From positions 62,001 through 126,000 of the forward strand of contig JBKBHI010000003.1 of NCBI GenBank assembly GCA_046297835.1: a stretch of DNA of 64,000 nt, read 5' to 3'. The notes under the pieces were generated by a model, which searched no databases, was not told the origin of the DNA, and saw only the letters and a program-made list of their open reading frames with translations. How positions within the stretch are numbered: position 1 is the stretch's first letter; each line of letters begins with the position of its first letter. A program made the position numbers and the translations under genes. Below are positions 1 through 7,339 of this stretch, one piece after another. The DNA is from CAMAVH01 sp046297835. Lineage in GTDB: Bacteria; Pseudomonadota; Alphaproteobacteria; SMXQ01.

Positions 1-988
1 CGCGGCGCGGCAGGTCGGCGACGCCGAGATAATCGACCACCTCGCGCGCCGGGCCGCAGCCCAGGCTGGCGATCCGCGCCGGGCGGCTTTCGGCCGCCGC
101 CGCCGGCGCGCTGAGCACGGTCTTGGCGATGGCGGCGCGCATGTCGTGCATGCGCGTGGCGATGCATTCGGCGACGTCGAGGCCGAGGCGGTGCGACAGC
201 TTCTCGTAAAGCGTCTTTCCCTCGCGCCGCCAGTCGTAGACCATGCTCATGATCTTGAAGTCGCCAGGATAGCCGAGCGGCTTGACGTAGCTGCGGTTCC
301 AGATCGCGCCCGGCATGAAGTCCGGCGTCAGCACCAGCTCGGTGAAGCGCTTAGTGGCGCGCAGATCCAGGGGCTTGTCCATGATCGGCTCGACCAGCGC
401 GTTGGCGCGATGCCACTGCTCGCGCCACGCCGGCAGCATGCGCTCCTCGCAGGTCGCCAGGATCTCGGCTTCGGCGTCGGCGCTCAGCGTCTGCTGGTCG
501 AACTGGTCGAGGTTGGCGCGGAACGCGCGCAACAGATGCAGCACGTCCGACGCCATCAGGCGGTAATCGGCCGACACGCCGGCGTTGACGTTCTCGCCGG
601 CGAACGAATCGATGTCGGAGCGGATCAGGATTTCGTTGTACTTGCCGACCAGCCCCGTGATGTCGACGCAGTCGCGCAGGCGCACGCCGACCTTGGTGCC
701 GTTCTGCGTCTGCTCGGTGCGGGTGATCTCGCCTTTGCCCTCGAACAGCGATTGGCCGCGCAGGCCGAGCTGCACGTCGACCTGCATCCCAGGGTTGTAG
801 ATGTCGTTCTGGCGCGATTGCGCCGTCGCGCCGATGCCGTTGATGCTGACGTCCTGGAGGACGTAAGGCGATTCGTCGAGCGTGAGATCGGGCAGGGTCT
901 TGCGGAAAAGGTCGCGGACTTTGTAGCGCTCGGCACGGTAGAAAATCTGGCGGCCTTGCGCGCCGCTCAACTCTTCATACGTCTTCAT
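1..988 (-). CDS. PilZ domain / class I SAM methyltransferase fusion (partial)
   Basis: Reading leftward from ATG at 988, the frame stays open to the window edge, so about 329 residues are visible and the C-terminus is missing. The N-terminal part carries both c-di-GMP-binding signatures of PilZ: RYKVR (RxxxR) near residue 21 and DVSING (DxSxxG) near residue 46. The later part ends in a methyltransferase motif I, IASLGCGPARE, just before the edge. A region with GYPGDFKIM precedes it. Homologous architectures are annotated as extracellular-factor (3-hydroxypalmitate methyl ester) biosynthesis-like proteins, but that name is weak evidence of substrate. A GGGGAACC stretch lies directly before the ATG. 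Inference: a methyltransferase allosterically controlled by cyclic-di-GMP. The frame is opposite to a shadow frame at 146-1048, which lacks any motif. Confidence 0.8.
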   Translation of the reverse strand, partial: MKTYEELSGAQGRQIFYRAERYKVRDLFRKTLPDLTLDESPYVLQDVSINGIGATAQSRQNDIYNPGMQVDVQLGLRGQSLFEGKGEITRTEQTQNGTKVGVRLRDCVDITGLVGKYNEILIRSDIDSFAGENVNAGVSADYRLMASDVLHLLRAFRANLDQFDQQTLSADAEAEILATCEERMLPAWREQWHRANALVEPIMDKPLDLRATKRFTELVLTPDFMPGAIWNRSYVKPLGYPGDFKIMSMVYDWRREGKTLYEKLSHRLGLDVAECIATRMHDMRAAIAKTVLSAPAAAAESRPARIASLGCGPAREVVDYLGVADLPRR

Positions 989-1243
989 GGTTCCCCACCC
1001 AAACTCGCGCCGCATCCTTTGCCCAAAGGGTGCGGCGCACAAAAATGAAAGCGATGAATTCTGGCCGTCGAGTTCCGTTAACGAAATTTTTACCATGACT
1101 TATCACTTTTGGTCTAGTCACGATGTTAAGGTTTGTGGCGATTCACGCACAAAGAAGAACAATCAGCCGATATTGATGCGATTAATACTTCATATGGCGT
1201 AAATGGGTTCCAAACGATCCACAGGTAGCGTGGGAGGGTTCCG
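989..1243. other. Divergent intergenic region, AT-rich
   Basis: A 255-bp gap between the leftward PilZ-methyltransferase and rightward cueR. The stretch 1060-1200 is clearly more AT-rich than the surroundings, as expected for two divergent promoters. I see no CueR-type dyad, no tRNA fold and no convincing small gene; the short open frame at 987-1202 has no ribosome-binding site. Confidence 0.5.
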
Positions 1244-1657
1244 ATGAATATCGGCCAGGCGGCGGCGGCGACGGGCGTCTCCGCCAAAATGATTCGCCAT
1301 TACGAAAGCGTCGGCCTGCTGGCCGCGCCCTTGCGCGGCGAGAACGGCTACCGGGTCTATGGCGAGGACGACCTCAAACGCCTCGCCTTCATCCGCCATG
1401 CGCGCGACGTCGGCTTCGCCCTCGCCCAGATCAAATCGCTGCTGCAACTGTGGCGCGATCGCGAGCGCGCCAGCGCCGACGTCAAACGCATCGCCGTCGA
1501 GCAGATCGAGATGCTGAAAGCGCGCAAGCGCGAGATCGAGACGATGATCGCCGGGCTCGAAGAACTGACCGCCGCCTGCCATGGCGATGCCCGCGCCGCC
1601 TGCCCGATTCTCGACGGGCTCGCCGGCGAACGTCCCGCCCATCCGGGCTGCGGCTGA
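1244..1657 (+). CDS. cueR: Copper-responsive MerR-family regulator (CueR/HmrR type)
   Basis: A 137-residue MerR-family protein. The N-terminal winged helix MNIGQAAAATGVSAKMIRHYE is typical. The metal loop has Cys112 and Cys120 (C-x7-C), with Ser77 in an SADVKR motif; these numbers match the E. coli CueR ligands for Cu(I), and Ser rather than Cys at 77 argues for a +1 metal ion. A GGAGG site lies 9 bases before the ATG. In this family the protein twists a 19-bp-spacer promoter to activate a copper exporter; exactly such a promoter sits before the copper ATPase gene about 5 kb away (6541-6571), the likely target. The gene is convergent with, and abuts, the cupin gene (TGA directly followed by the cupin stop). 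Confidence 0.93.
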   Translation: MNIGQAAAATGVSAKMIRHYESVGLLAAPLRGENGYRVYGEDDLKRLAFIRHARDVGFALAQIKSLLQLWRDRERASADVKRIAVEQIEMLKARKREIETMIAGLEELTAACHGDARAACPILDGLAGERPAHPGCG

Positions 1658-1951
1658 TTATTTCAGCTCGATCTCGATGAAAGCGAAGTCGAAGGGATTG
1701 TCGTTGATCACGTTGTGATCGACGCCGGCGGGGCGCGCGTAAGATACGCCCGCCGCCAATTGCGGCCGCGTCACGCTGCCGTCGGGCCATTCGATGGTCA
1801 GCGCGCCGCTGGTCAGCGGCACCACCACGTAATCCATCTCGTGAACGTGGCGGCCGGTCTCGGCGCCCGGCGCGAAGCGCCATTCGGTGACGCGCACGCG
1901 CGCGTCGTCGATCTGGATCGCGCCTATCGCTTGCGGCCGCGCGGAGGTCAT
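1658..1951 (-). CDS. Small cupin-domain protein
   Basis: A 97-residue single-domain cupin. The motif GAETGRHVHEMDYVVVPLTSG fits cupin motif 1 (G-x5-H-x-H-x3-E), giving likely metal ligands His35, His37 and a following acidic residue, and the C-terminal PAGVDHNVINDNPFDFAFIEIE fits motif 2. The substrate cannot be read from sequence. The ATG overlaps the stop of the upstream LysR gene as ATGA, so the two are almost certainly co-transcribed and translationally coupled. With the divergent dioxygenase gene this suggests a small regulated catabolic locus, which is inference. Confidence 0.8.
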   Translation of the reverse strand: MTSARPQAIGAIQIDDARVRVTEWRFAPGAETGRHVHEMDYVVVPLTSGALTIEWPDGSVTRPQLAAGVSYARPAGVDHNVINDNPFDFAFIEIELK

Positions 1952-2901
1952 CCGGCTTTCCTGAGCGGCGGCGCGCCGTCCCCGTCGAGGCGGTCCCACG
2001 CGCCGCGCTTGAACCAGTCGGCGATGAATTCGCTGAACAGCCGCGTCTTCTTCGGGATCATGCGGCCTTCGGGGAACAGCACGCTGACCGGCCGCTCGAA
2101 CGGCGGCAGCTGCGGCAGGACGCGGCGCAGGCGGCCGGCGCGCAGGTCCTCGCCGATATGGTAGGTCGGCAGCATGGCGACGCCGAGCCCGTCGAGCGCC
2201 GCCTGGCGCAGCATGAGGATGCTGTTCGACGAGAAATCGCCGGCCACTTTCAGCGACAGTTTCTTCTTGCCCGAGCCGCCGAAGCGCCAGATGCGGTCGG
2301 GCGCCAGCTTCATGTGGATCATGCAATTGTGCTTCGCCAGTTCGGCGAGCGACTTGGGCTCGCCTTCGCGCTTGAGATAGGCCGGCGAGGCGCAGGCGAT
2401 CCAGCGCAACACGCCGATCTGGCGCGCCGTGACCGCCGCCGTCGCCGCGATCGGCGCCAGCCGCACCGCCACGTCGAAATCGTTGGAGGCGATGTCGATC
2501 GAATAGTTCGAGTTGTTGTCGACGATCAGCGAAACGCGGATCTGCGGATGCTTGCGCGCGAAGGCCGACACCGCTTCGGGGAAATTGACCGCGCCGAACG
2601 AGGTCGGCACGGCGATGCGCAAGGATCCCTGCGGCTCCTGCTGCTCGCGGGCGATGGCTCCTTCGCGCTTCTCCAGCTCGCCCAGGATGCCGACGCAGAA
2701 CTCGTAATAGTCCGCGCCGGTCTCGGTCAGCGCGACGCGGCGGGTGGTGCGCGTCAGCAGCCGCGCGCCGAGCCGCGCTTCGAGCGCGCCGATATGTTTG
2801 GTGACGATGGCGCGCGATGCGCCGAGCCGTTCGGCGGCGGCGGAAAAGCTTTTCGCCTTCGCCACGGCGACGAAGCTTTCCATCATCTTGAGCCGGTCCA
2901 T
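1948..2901 (-). CDS. LysR-family transcriptional regulator
   Basis: A 317-residue LysR-type regulator. The N-terminal helix-turn-helix is visible in MESFVAVAKAKSFSAAAERLGASRAIVTKHI and the substrate-binding domain follows from about residue 90 (GSLRIAVPTSFGAVNFPEAV). I chose the ATG at 2901 (MDRLKMM) because the family normally begins here; the open frame upstream has no domain. It is divergent from the TauD-type dioxygenase gene at 3061, the classical arrangement in which the regulator controls the neighbour. A 13-bp palindrome at 2947-2959 in the shared gap is a candidate operator. The downstream cupin overlaps its stop codon. Confidence 0.92.
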   Translation of the reverse strand: MDRLKMMESFVAVAKAKSFSAAAERLGASRAIVTKHIGALEARLGARLLTRTTRRVALTETGADYYEFCVGILGELEKREGAIAREQQEPQGSLRIAVPTSFGAVNFPEAVSAFARKHPQIRVSLIVDNNSNYSIDIASNDFDVAVRLAPIAATAAVTARQIGVLRWIACASPAYLKREGEPKSLAELAKHNCMIHMKLAPDRIWRFGGSGKKKLSLKVAGDFSSNSILMLRQAALDGLGVAMLPTYHIGEDLRAGRLRRVLPQLPPFERPVSVLFPEGRMIPKKTRLFSEFIADWFKRGAWDRLDGDGAPPLRKAG

Positions 2902-2946
2902 GCGCCCTCTTCCGCGGCCGCGCCGCAATTGTTCAATTCCATTCAA

Positions 2947-2959
2947 CCGAATTATTCGG
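2947..2959. promoter_or_regulatory. Candidate LysR operator palindrome
   Basis: The sequence CCGAATTATTCGG is a perfect inverted repeat with 6-bp arms and one central base. It lies 46 bp from the LysR start and about 100 bp from the dioxygenase start, in the divergent control region. LysR proteins usually bind partly palindromic sites in such gaps, so the assignment is by position and symmetry only. Confidence 0.45.
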
Positions 2960-3060
2960 ATTTGCGCAATGAACAAAGCTAATTTTTCGGTCATGATCCG
3001 GAGATCGAATTCACCCGCCCCGCCGTCATCGCGGGGCCGCCGCCACGAAAGAGGTCCGCC

Positions 3061-3948
3061 ATGAGCGCCGACGCCCAGATCCCCGTGAAAGTCCTGTCCG
3101 AGACCCACCCCGGCGCCATCGTCCAGGGCGTCGGCGTCGAGGACATCGGCCCGCACAATCTCGACGCCTTGAAGACCCAGCTCGCCCGGCACGGCGTGCT
3201 CGCCTTCCGCGGCCAGAAGCTCACCCCGGCCAGCATGATCGCCTTCGCCGAAAAGCTCGGCGAATTGGAGAACAGCACGCGTCAGGATTTCCTCCTGCCG
3301 GGCTACGAGAAGATTTACGTGCTGTCGAACGTGAAGGACGAGAACGGCCGCCCCATCGGCAATTCCGACGACGGCTATCAACTGCACACCGACCAGTATT
3401 TCTTCGAGCACCCCACCGCCTACACGCTGCTCTATTGCGTCGAAGCGCCGCCGGAAGGCAGCGACACGATCTTCTGCAGCACGCTGAAGCTCTACGAGAG
3501 CATGAGCGACGACGAGAAGCGCAAATACATCGACATGACGATCATGGGCAGCCACGACAAGCTGAACGGCGGCCGCCACAACACCGGCGAATACGCCGAC
3601 TATCCCGACATCCCGCAGCCAGTGGTGCGCCGCCATCCGCAGACCGGCAAGGACTTCCTCTATTTCAGCGCCAAGCTGTCGGCGCGCCCCGCGCCCGGCA
3701 TGACCGAGCGGCAGGTGCTCGACATGATCGACGATCTGCGCACCCGGGCCAGCGCCGAAGGCTGCGTCTACGCCCACAAGTGGCAGGCCGGCGATCTGGT
3801 GATCTGGGACAACCGCGGCCTGCTCCATGCCGCCACGCCGTTCGACAAACAGAAATATCGCCGCATCTGCTATCGCCTGAGCGTGAAGGGCGAACGCCCG
3901 ATCCGCGGCGGCGACGAGTTGCGCCGCGCGCCAGTCGCGGCCGAGTAG
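3061..3948 (+). CDS. TauD/TfdA-family Fe(II)/2-oxoglutarate dioxygenase
   Basis: A 295-residue dioxygenase of the TauD/TfdA family, which hydroxylates small acids (taurine, phenoxyacetates and others) using 2-oxoglutarate and O2. The iron ligands are visible: His109-x-Asp111 in YQLHTDQYF and the distal His256 in RGLLHAATPF; the 2-oxoglutarate-binding arginine lies in YRRICYRLSV. Length is normal. An AGAGG site precedes the ATG. The substrate is not identifiable. It is divergent from a LysR regulator, which probably controls it. The last codons with the TAG stop form the first of three echo repeats (3938-4021). There are no sulfonate transporter genes nearby, so taurine is not supported. Confidence 0.92.
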   Translation: MSADAQIPVKVLSETHPGAIVQGVGVEDIGPHNLDALKTQLARHGVLAFRGQKLTPASMIAFAEKLGELENSTRQDFLLPGYEKIYVLSNVKDENGRPIGNSDDGYQLHTDQYFFEHPTAYTLLYCVEAPPEGSDTIFCSTLKLYESMSDDEKRKYIDMTIMGSHDKLNGGRHNTGEYADYPDIPQPVVRRHPQTGKDFLYFSAKLSARPAPGMTERQVLDMIDDLRTRASAEGCVYAHKWQAGDLVIWDNRGLLHAATPFDKQKYRRICYRLSVKGERPIRGGDELRRAPVAAE

Positions 3949-4021
3949 GCCGCGCGAACCCATATAAGCGGCCGAGTAGGCCGCGCGTTTCGAATAGAGC
4001 CGGCCGAATAGGCCGCGCGAA
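3938..4021. repeat. Triplicated 19-21 bp hairpin repeat between convergent genes
   Basis: Three near-identical copies start at 3938, 3969 and 4001 (periods 31 and 32). Each contains CGGCC-GARTA-GGCCG followed by CGCG, so each folds into a 5-bp stem with a 5-base loop. The first copy includes the TAG stop of the dioxygenase gene, and every copy repeats a TAG. The array fills the gap between convergent genes and may act as a bidirectional transcription stop, although no U-run follows any copy. Confidence 0.7.
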
Positions 4022-4032
4022 TCCGAGAAGCC

Positions 4033-6423
4033 TCAGAGCTTGACCGCGCGTAGCCTGAGCGCGTTGGCGATCACGCTCACCGACGACAGCGCCATCGCCG
4101 CCGCGCCGATGGCCGGCGACAGCAGCAGCCCGAACGCCGGATAGAGCGCGCCCGCCGCGATCGGCACGCCGGCCGCGTTGTAGATGAAGGCGAAGGTCAG
4201 GTTCTGGCGGATGTTGCCCATCACGGCGCGCGACAGGCGGCGCGCCTGGACGATGCCGGCGAGATCGCCGTGCAGCAGCGTCACGCCGGCCGAGCGGATC
4301 GCGACGTCGGCGCCGGCGCCCATGGCGATGCCGACGTCGGCGGCGGCCAGCGCCGGCGCGTCGTTCACGCCGTCGCCCGCCATCGCCACCTTGCGCCCTT
4401 CCGCTTGCAGCCGCGCGACGATGCGGCTCTTGTCGGCCGGCAGCACTTCGGCCTCCACCTCCTGAATGCCGAGCTGGCGCGCGACCGCTTCGGCGGTGGC
4501 GCGCGCGTCGCCGGTCAGCATCACCACGCGCAGGCCCTCCGCCTGCAAGTCGCGGATCGCCTGCGGCGTCGTCGGCTTGATCGGATCGGCGATGGCCAGA
4601 ACGCCGACGGCCTTGCCGTTCACGGCGGCGAAGATCGCGGTCGCGCCGCCCTCGCGCAGCGCGTGCGCCTTGCCGGCGAGCGCCGCCGCGTCGATGCCGA
4701 GATCGTCGAGCATCATGCGGTTGCCGAGCGCGACGCGCTTGGCCCCCACCATGCCGTAAACGCCCTTGCCGTTCTCCGCCGTGAAGCCGCGCGCTTTTTC
4801 CAGCGTCAGCCCGCGCGCTTCGGCGGCCTGCACGATGGCGGCGGCGAGCGGATGCTCGCTGGCACGCTCCAGGCTGGCGGCGAGCGCCAGCAATTCGGCT
4901 TCGGCGATGCCGTCCGTTACGATGCCGGTCACGGCCGGCTTGCCGGCGGTCAGCGTGCCGGTCTTGTCGATCACCAGCGTGTCGATCTTCTCCAGCCGCT
5001 CCAGCGCCTCGGCGTTCTTGATCAACAGGCCGGCGCGCGCGCCGCGTCCGACGCCGACCATGATCGACATCGGCGTCGCCAGGCCGAGCGCGCAGGGACA
5101 GGCGATGATCAGCACCGATACGGCGGCGATCAGCGCAAAGGCCAGGCGCGGCTCCGGCCCCCAGACTTCCCACACGGTGAAAGCGGCGAGCGCCACGGCG
5201 ATGACCAGCGGCACGAACCAGCCGGAGACCTGGTCGGCGAGCCTCTGGATCGGCGCGCGCGAGCGCTGCGCCTCGGCGACCATCTGCACGATCTGCGACA
5301 GCAGCGTGTCGGCGCCGACCTTCTCGGCTCGCATCACGAACGCCCCCTGCCCGTTGAGCGTGCCGCCGATCGCCGTGTCGCCAGCCTGCTTCGTCACCGG
5401 CATGGATTCGCCCGTCACCATGGATTCGTCGAGGCTGGAACGGCCGTCCTCGATGACGCCGTCGACCGGCACCGTCTCGCCGGGGCGCACGCGCAGCCGG
5501 TCGCCGGCTTGCACCTGATCGAGCGGCACATCGCTCTCGCTGCCGTCAGCCGCGATGCGCCGCGCGGTTTTCGGCGCGAGGTCCAAGAGGGCGCGGATCG
5601 CGCCGCCGGTCCGCTCGCGGGCGCGCAATTCGAGCACCTGGCCGAGCAGCACCAGCACGGTGATGACCGCCGCCGCCTCGAAATAGACGGCGACAGCCCC
5701 GCCATGATCGCCATGCGCCCGGAAGGCCGGCGGGAACAGGCCCGGCGCGAACAGCGCGATCACGCTATAGCCCCAGGCAACGCCGGTGCCGAGCGCGATC
5801 AGCGTGAACATATTGAGATTGCGGCTGACGACGGACGCCCAGCCGCGCGCGAAGAACGGCGCGCCGGCCCACAGCACGACCGGCGTGGCGCAAGCGAACT
5901 GGATCCACGACGATTGCCGCGCGTCGATCCCGAGCAGGCCATGGATATCGAACAGATGGCTGCCCATTTCGAGCGCGAACACCGGCAGCGTCAGCAGCAG
6001 GCCGATCCAGAAGCGCCGGCTCATGTCGCGCAATTCCGGATTGGGCCCGTCGTCGGCGCTCGGCATCGCCGGTTCCAGCGCCATGCCGCAGATCGGGCAG
6101 GCCCCCGGCCCGGCCCGGCGCACCTCGGGATGCATCGGGCAGGTGTAGATCGCGCCGGCGGTCTGCCAGCTAGGACGGGGCGCGGCCGGCGGCTCTGCCG
6201 GCCCGAGATAGCGCGCCGGATCGGCGGCGAACTTGGTCTTGCAGCCGGCGCTGCAGAAAAAATAATCCTGCCCGTCATGGGCGGCGCGATGCGCCGCAGT
6301 GGCCGGATCGACCGTCATGCCGCAGACCAGGTCTTTCGTCAGCCGATGGCCCGCCGCCGGCGGATGGGCGTGCCCGCCATGGGGGGCGTGATGAGGGTCA
6401 TGCGGATGGGAATGATCGCTCAT
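4033..6423 (-). CDS. copA: Copper-exporting P1B-type ATPase with His-rich tail, YHS and heavy-metal-binding domains
   Basis: A 796-residue heavy-metal P-type ATPase pumping Cu(I) out of the cytoplasm. Order: His-rich N-terminus (residues 1-26), YHS domain with Cys34, Cys57 and Cys61 (about 29-73), a second metal-binding motif YTCPMHPEV...ACPICGM (about 93-118), membrane helices, actuator TGES (337-340), the transport motif CPC (442-444), phosphorylation motif DKTGT (Asp486), SEHPLA and GDGVND. The last two helices carry YN and MxxSS, the Cu(I) signature of the P1B-1 group. Usual HMA (CxxC ferredoxin-like) domains are absent, replaced by YHS plus the CPMHP motif. The promoter at 6541-6571 matches a CueR-controlled promoter, so copper induction by the nearby cueR is expected. 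Confidence 0.95.
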   Translation of the reverse strand: MSDHSHPHDPHHAPHGGHAHPPAAGHRLTKDLVCGMTVDPATAAHRAAHDGQDYFFCSAGCKTKFAADPARYLGPAEPPAAPRPSWQTAGAIYTCPMHPEVRRAGPGACPICGMALEPAMPSADDGPNPELRDMSRRFWIGLLLTLPVFALEMGSHLFDIHGLLGIDARQSSWIQFACATPVVLWAGAPFFARGWASVVSRNLNMFTLIALGTGVAWGYSVIALFAPGLFPPAFRAHGDHGGAVAVYFEAAAVITVLVLLGQVLELRARERTGGAIRALLDLAPKTARRIAADGSESDVPLDQVQAGDRLRVRPGETVPVDGVIEDGRSSLDESMVTGESMPVTKQAGDTAIGGTLNGQGAFVMRAEKVGADTLLSQIVQMVAEAQRSRAPIQRLADQVSGWFVPLVIAVALAAFTVWEVWGPEPRLAFALIAAVSVLIIACPCALGLATPMSIMVGVGRGARAGLLIKNAEALERLEKIDTLVIDKTGTLTAGKPAVTGIVTDGIAEAELLALAASLERASEHPLAAAIVQAAEARGLTLEKARGFTAENGKGVYGMVGAKRVALGNRMMLDDLGIDAAALAGKAHALREGGATAIFAAVNGKAVGVLAIADPIKPTTPQAIRDLQAEGLRVVMLTGDARATAEAVARQLGIQEVEAEVLPADKSRIVARLQAEGRKVAMAGDGVNDAPALAAADVGIAMGAGADVAIRSAGVTLLHGDLAGIVQARRLSRAVMGNIRQNLTFAFIYNAAGVPIAAGALYPAFGLLLSPAIGAAAMALSSVSVIANALRLRAVKL

Positions 6424-6450
6424 GGCGGACTCGCTCGGGACTCTCTCTGG

Positions 6451-6502
6451 GACGCGCTCGGGGGACGCGCTCGGGGGACGCGCTCGGGGGGCGCACTCGG
6501 GG
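6451..6502. repeat. 13-bp tandem repeat in the copA leader
   Basis: Four head-to-tail copies of GACGCGCTCGGGG begin at 6451, 6464 and 6477 (identical) and 6490 (two mismatches). Degenerate copies precede them. Given the promoter at 6541-6571, this array lies within the roughly 110-nt untranslated leader of copA mRNA. Function unknown; slippage-prone repeats here could vary leader length. Confidence 0.75.
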
Positions 6503-6540
6503 CACCCTTGGGGGCCGGGCCCTAAGCCCGCATTGTCCTC

Positions 6541-6571
6541 ACCATGGGGCCTCCCATTGTGGGAAGGTCAA
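6541..6571 (-). promoter_or_regulatory. CueR-type promoter of copA
   Basis: On the minus strand: TTGACC (-35, 6566-6571), a 19-bp spacer and CATGGT (-10, 6541-6546). The spacer contains CCTTCCCACAATGGGAGG, an imperfect dyad. E. coli copA has the same TTGACCTTCCC start and the abnormal 19-bp spacing that MerR-family activators need. Predicted start of transcription is near 6534. Confidence 0.75.
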
Positions 6572-6641
6572 CCGCCTGGGCGGGGCGCTCACGCATTTTT
6601 CGCTTTTCCCGCCCCCCGGTCATGCGTTAACCCTTTGGCCC

Positions 6642-7328
6642 ATGAACGGGCCTTTGAAAAATCTGGCGAATCCGGGCCGCAAGCCAAGCGCGAGTCGCAC
6701 GCTCGCCCCCTGGCTCTCCGCGGCTGCCCTCGCGAGCGCGACGGTCCTCGCCGCCTGCGCCGCGCCAACCACGACGCAGACCGGGACGTCCGCCGTCACC
6801 GCGCGCTATTCCCAGCCCGAGATCGAGCTTGAGGAGCAAGTCGGCTTCCTCTCCTGCGTGCCTTACGCCCGCAGCATTTCCGGCGTGAAGATTTTCGGCG
6901 ACGCCTGGACCTGGTGGAAAAGCGCCGAGGGCAAATACGCCAAGGGCAAAGCGCCGCAGAAGGGCGCGGTGCTGACGCTGCAAAGGACCAAGTCGCTGCC
7001 CCTGGGCCATGTCGCGGTGGTCGCCGCCACCTCGGAAGACCCCCGCAAGCTGTGGGTCGATCACGCCAACTGGGGCGACAACGGCGACACGCGCGGCAAG
7101 ATCCACAAGCGCCAGCCGGTCATCGACGTCTCCAAGGCCAACGATTGGAGCGAAGTGCGGTTCATGAACACGGTCGGCACCTTCGGCCGCATCTATCCGG
7201 CGCACGGCTTCATCTACAACGGCGCGCCGGCCTCACCCCAAATCGCGCCGCCGGCCAAGCCGCAGATCGCGCCGCCGGCCAAGCCGGTCGTGCCGCTGCG
7301 CACCGCCTCCGCCGCCGCTAAGAACTAA
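6642..7328 (+). CDS. CHAP-domain lipoprotein, probable cell-wall amidase/peptidase
   Basis: A 228-residue exported protein. The N-terminus has a positively charged segment, a hydrophobic stretch and a lipobox LAAC with Cys39, so it is probably lipid-anchored. The central part fits the CHAP (NlpC/P60-like) fold: catalytic Cys in FLSCVPYARSISG, the general base His in LGHVAVV and WVDHANWG. The C-terminus has two tandem PQIAPPAKP repeats and ends in a low-complexity tail. CHAP enzymes usually cut peptidoglycan peptides or amides. No clear ribosome-binding site lies before the chosen ATG, so the start could be slightly different. It is convergent with the YibQ-type gene, 11 bp away. Confidence 0.82.
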   Translation: MNGPLKNLANPGRKPSASRTLAPWLSAAALASATVLAACAAPTTTQTGTSAVTARYSQPEIELEEQVGFLSCVPYARSISGVKIFGDAWTWWKSAEGKYAKGKAPQKGAVLTLQRTKSLPLGHVAVVAATSEDPRKLWVDHANWGDNGDTRGKIHKRQPVIDVSKANDWSEVRFMNTVGTFGRIYPAHGFIYNGAPASPQIAPPAKPQIAPPAKPVVPLRTASAAAKN

Positions 7329-7339
7329 CGCCCCGACAG

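Noticed and set aside
146..1048. A 300-codon open frame on the + strand at the left edge
   Set aside because: It opposes the PilZ-methyltransferase frame, which has family motifs and an intact reading frame to the edge.
3061..3948. Naming the dioxygenase tauD (taurine dioxygenase)
   Set aside because: The iron-binding motif defines the family only; there are no sulfonate transport genes and substrate-binding residues were not compared.
3665..5173. A 502-codon minus-strand frame overlapping copA
   Set aside because: Overlaps the proper copA frame out of phase, with Arg/Gly-rich low-complexity sequence only.
4270..6525. A 751-codon open frame on the + strand opposite copA
   Set aside because: Antisense shadow; composition is Arg/Gln/His-rich without motifs, whereas the minus strand has a complete P-type ATPase.
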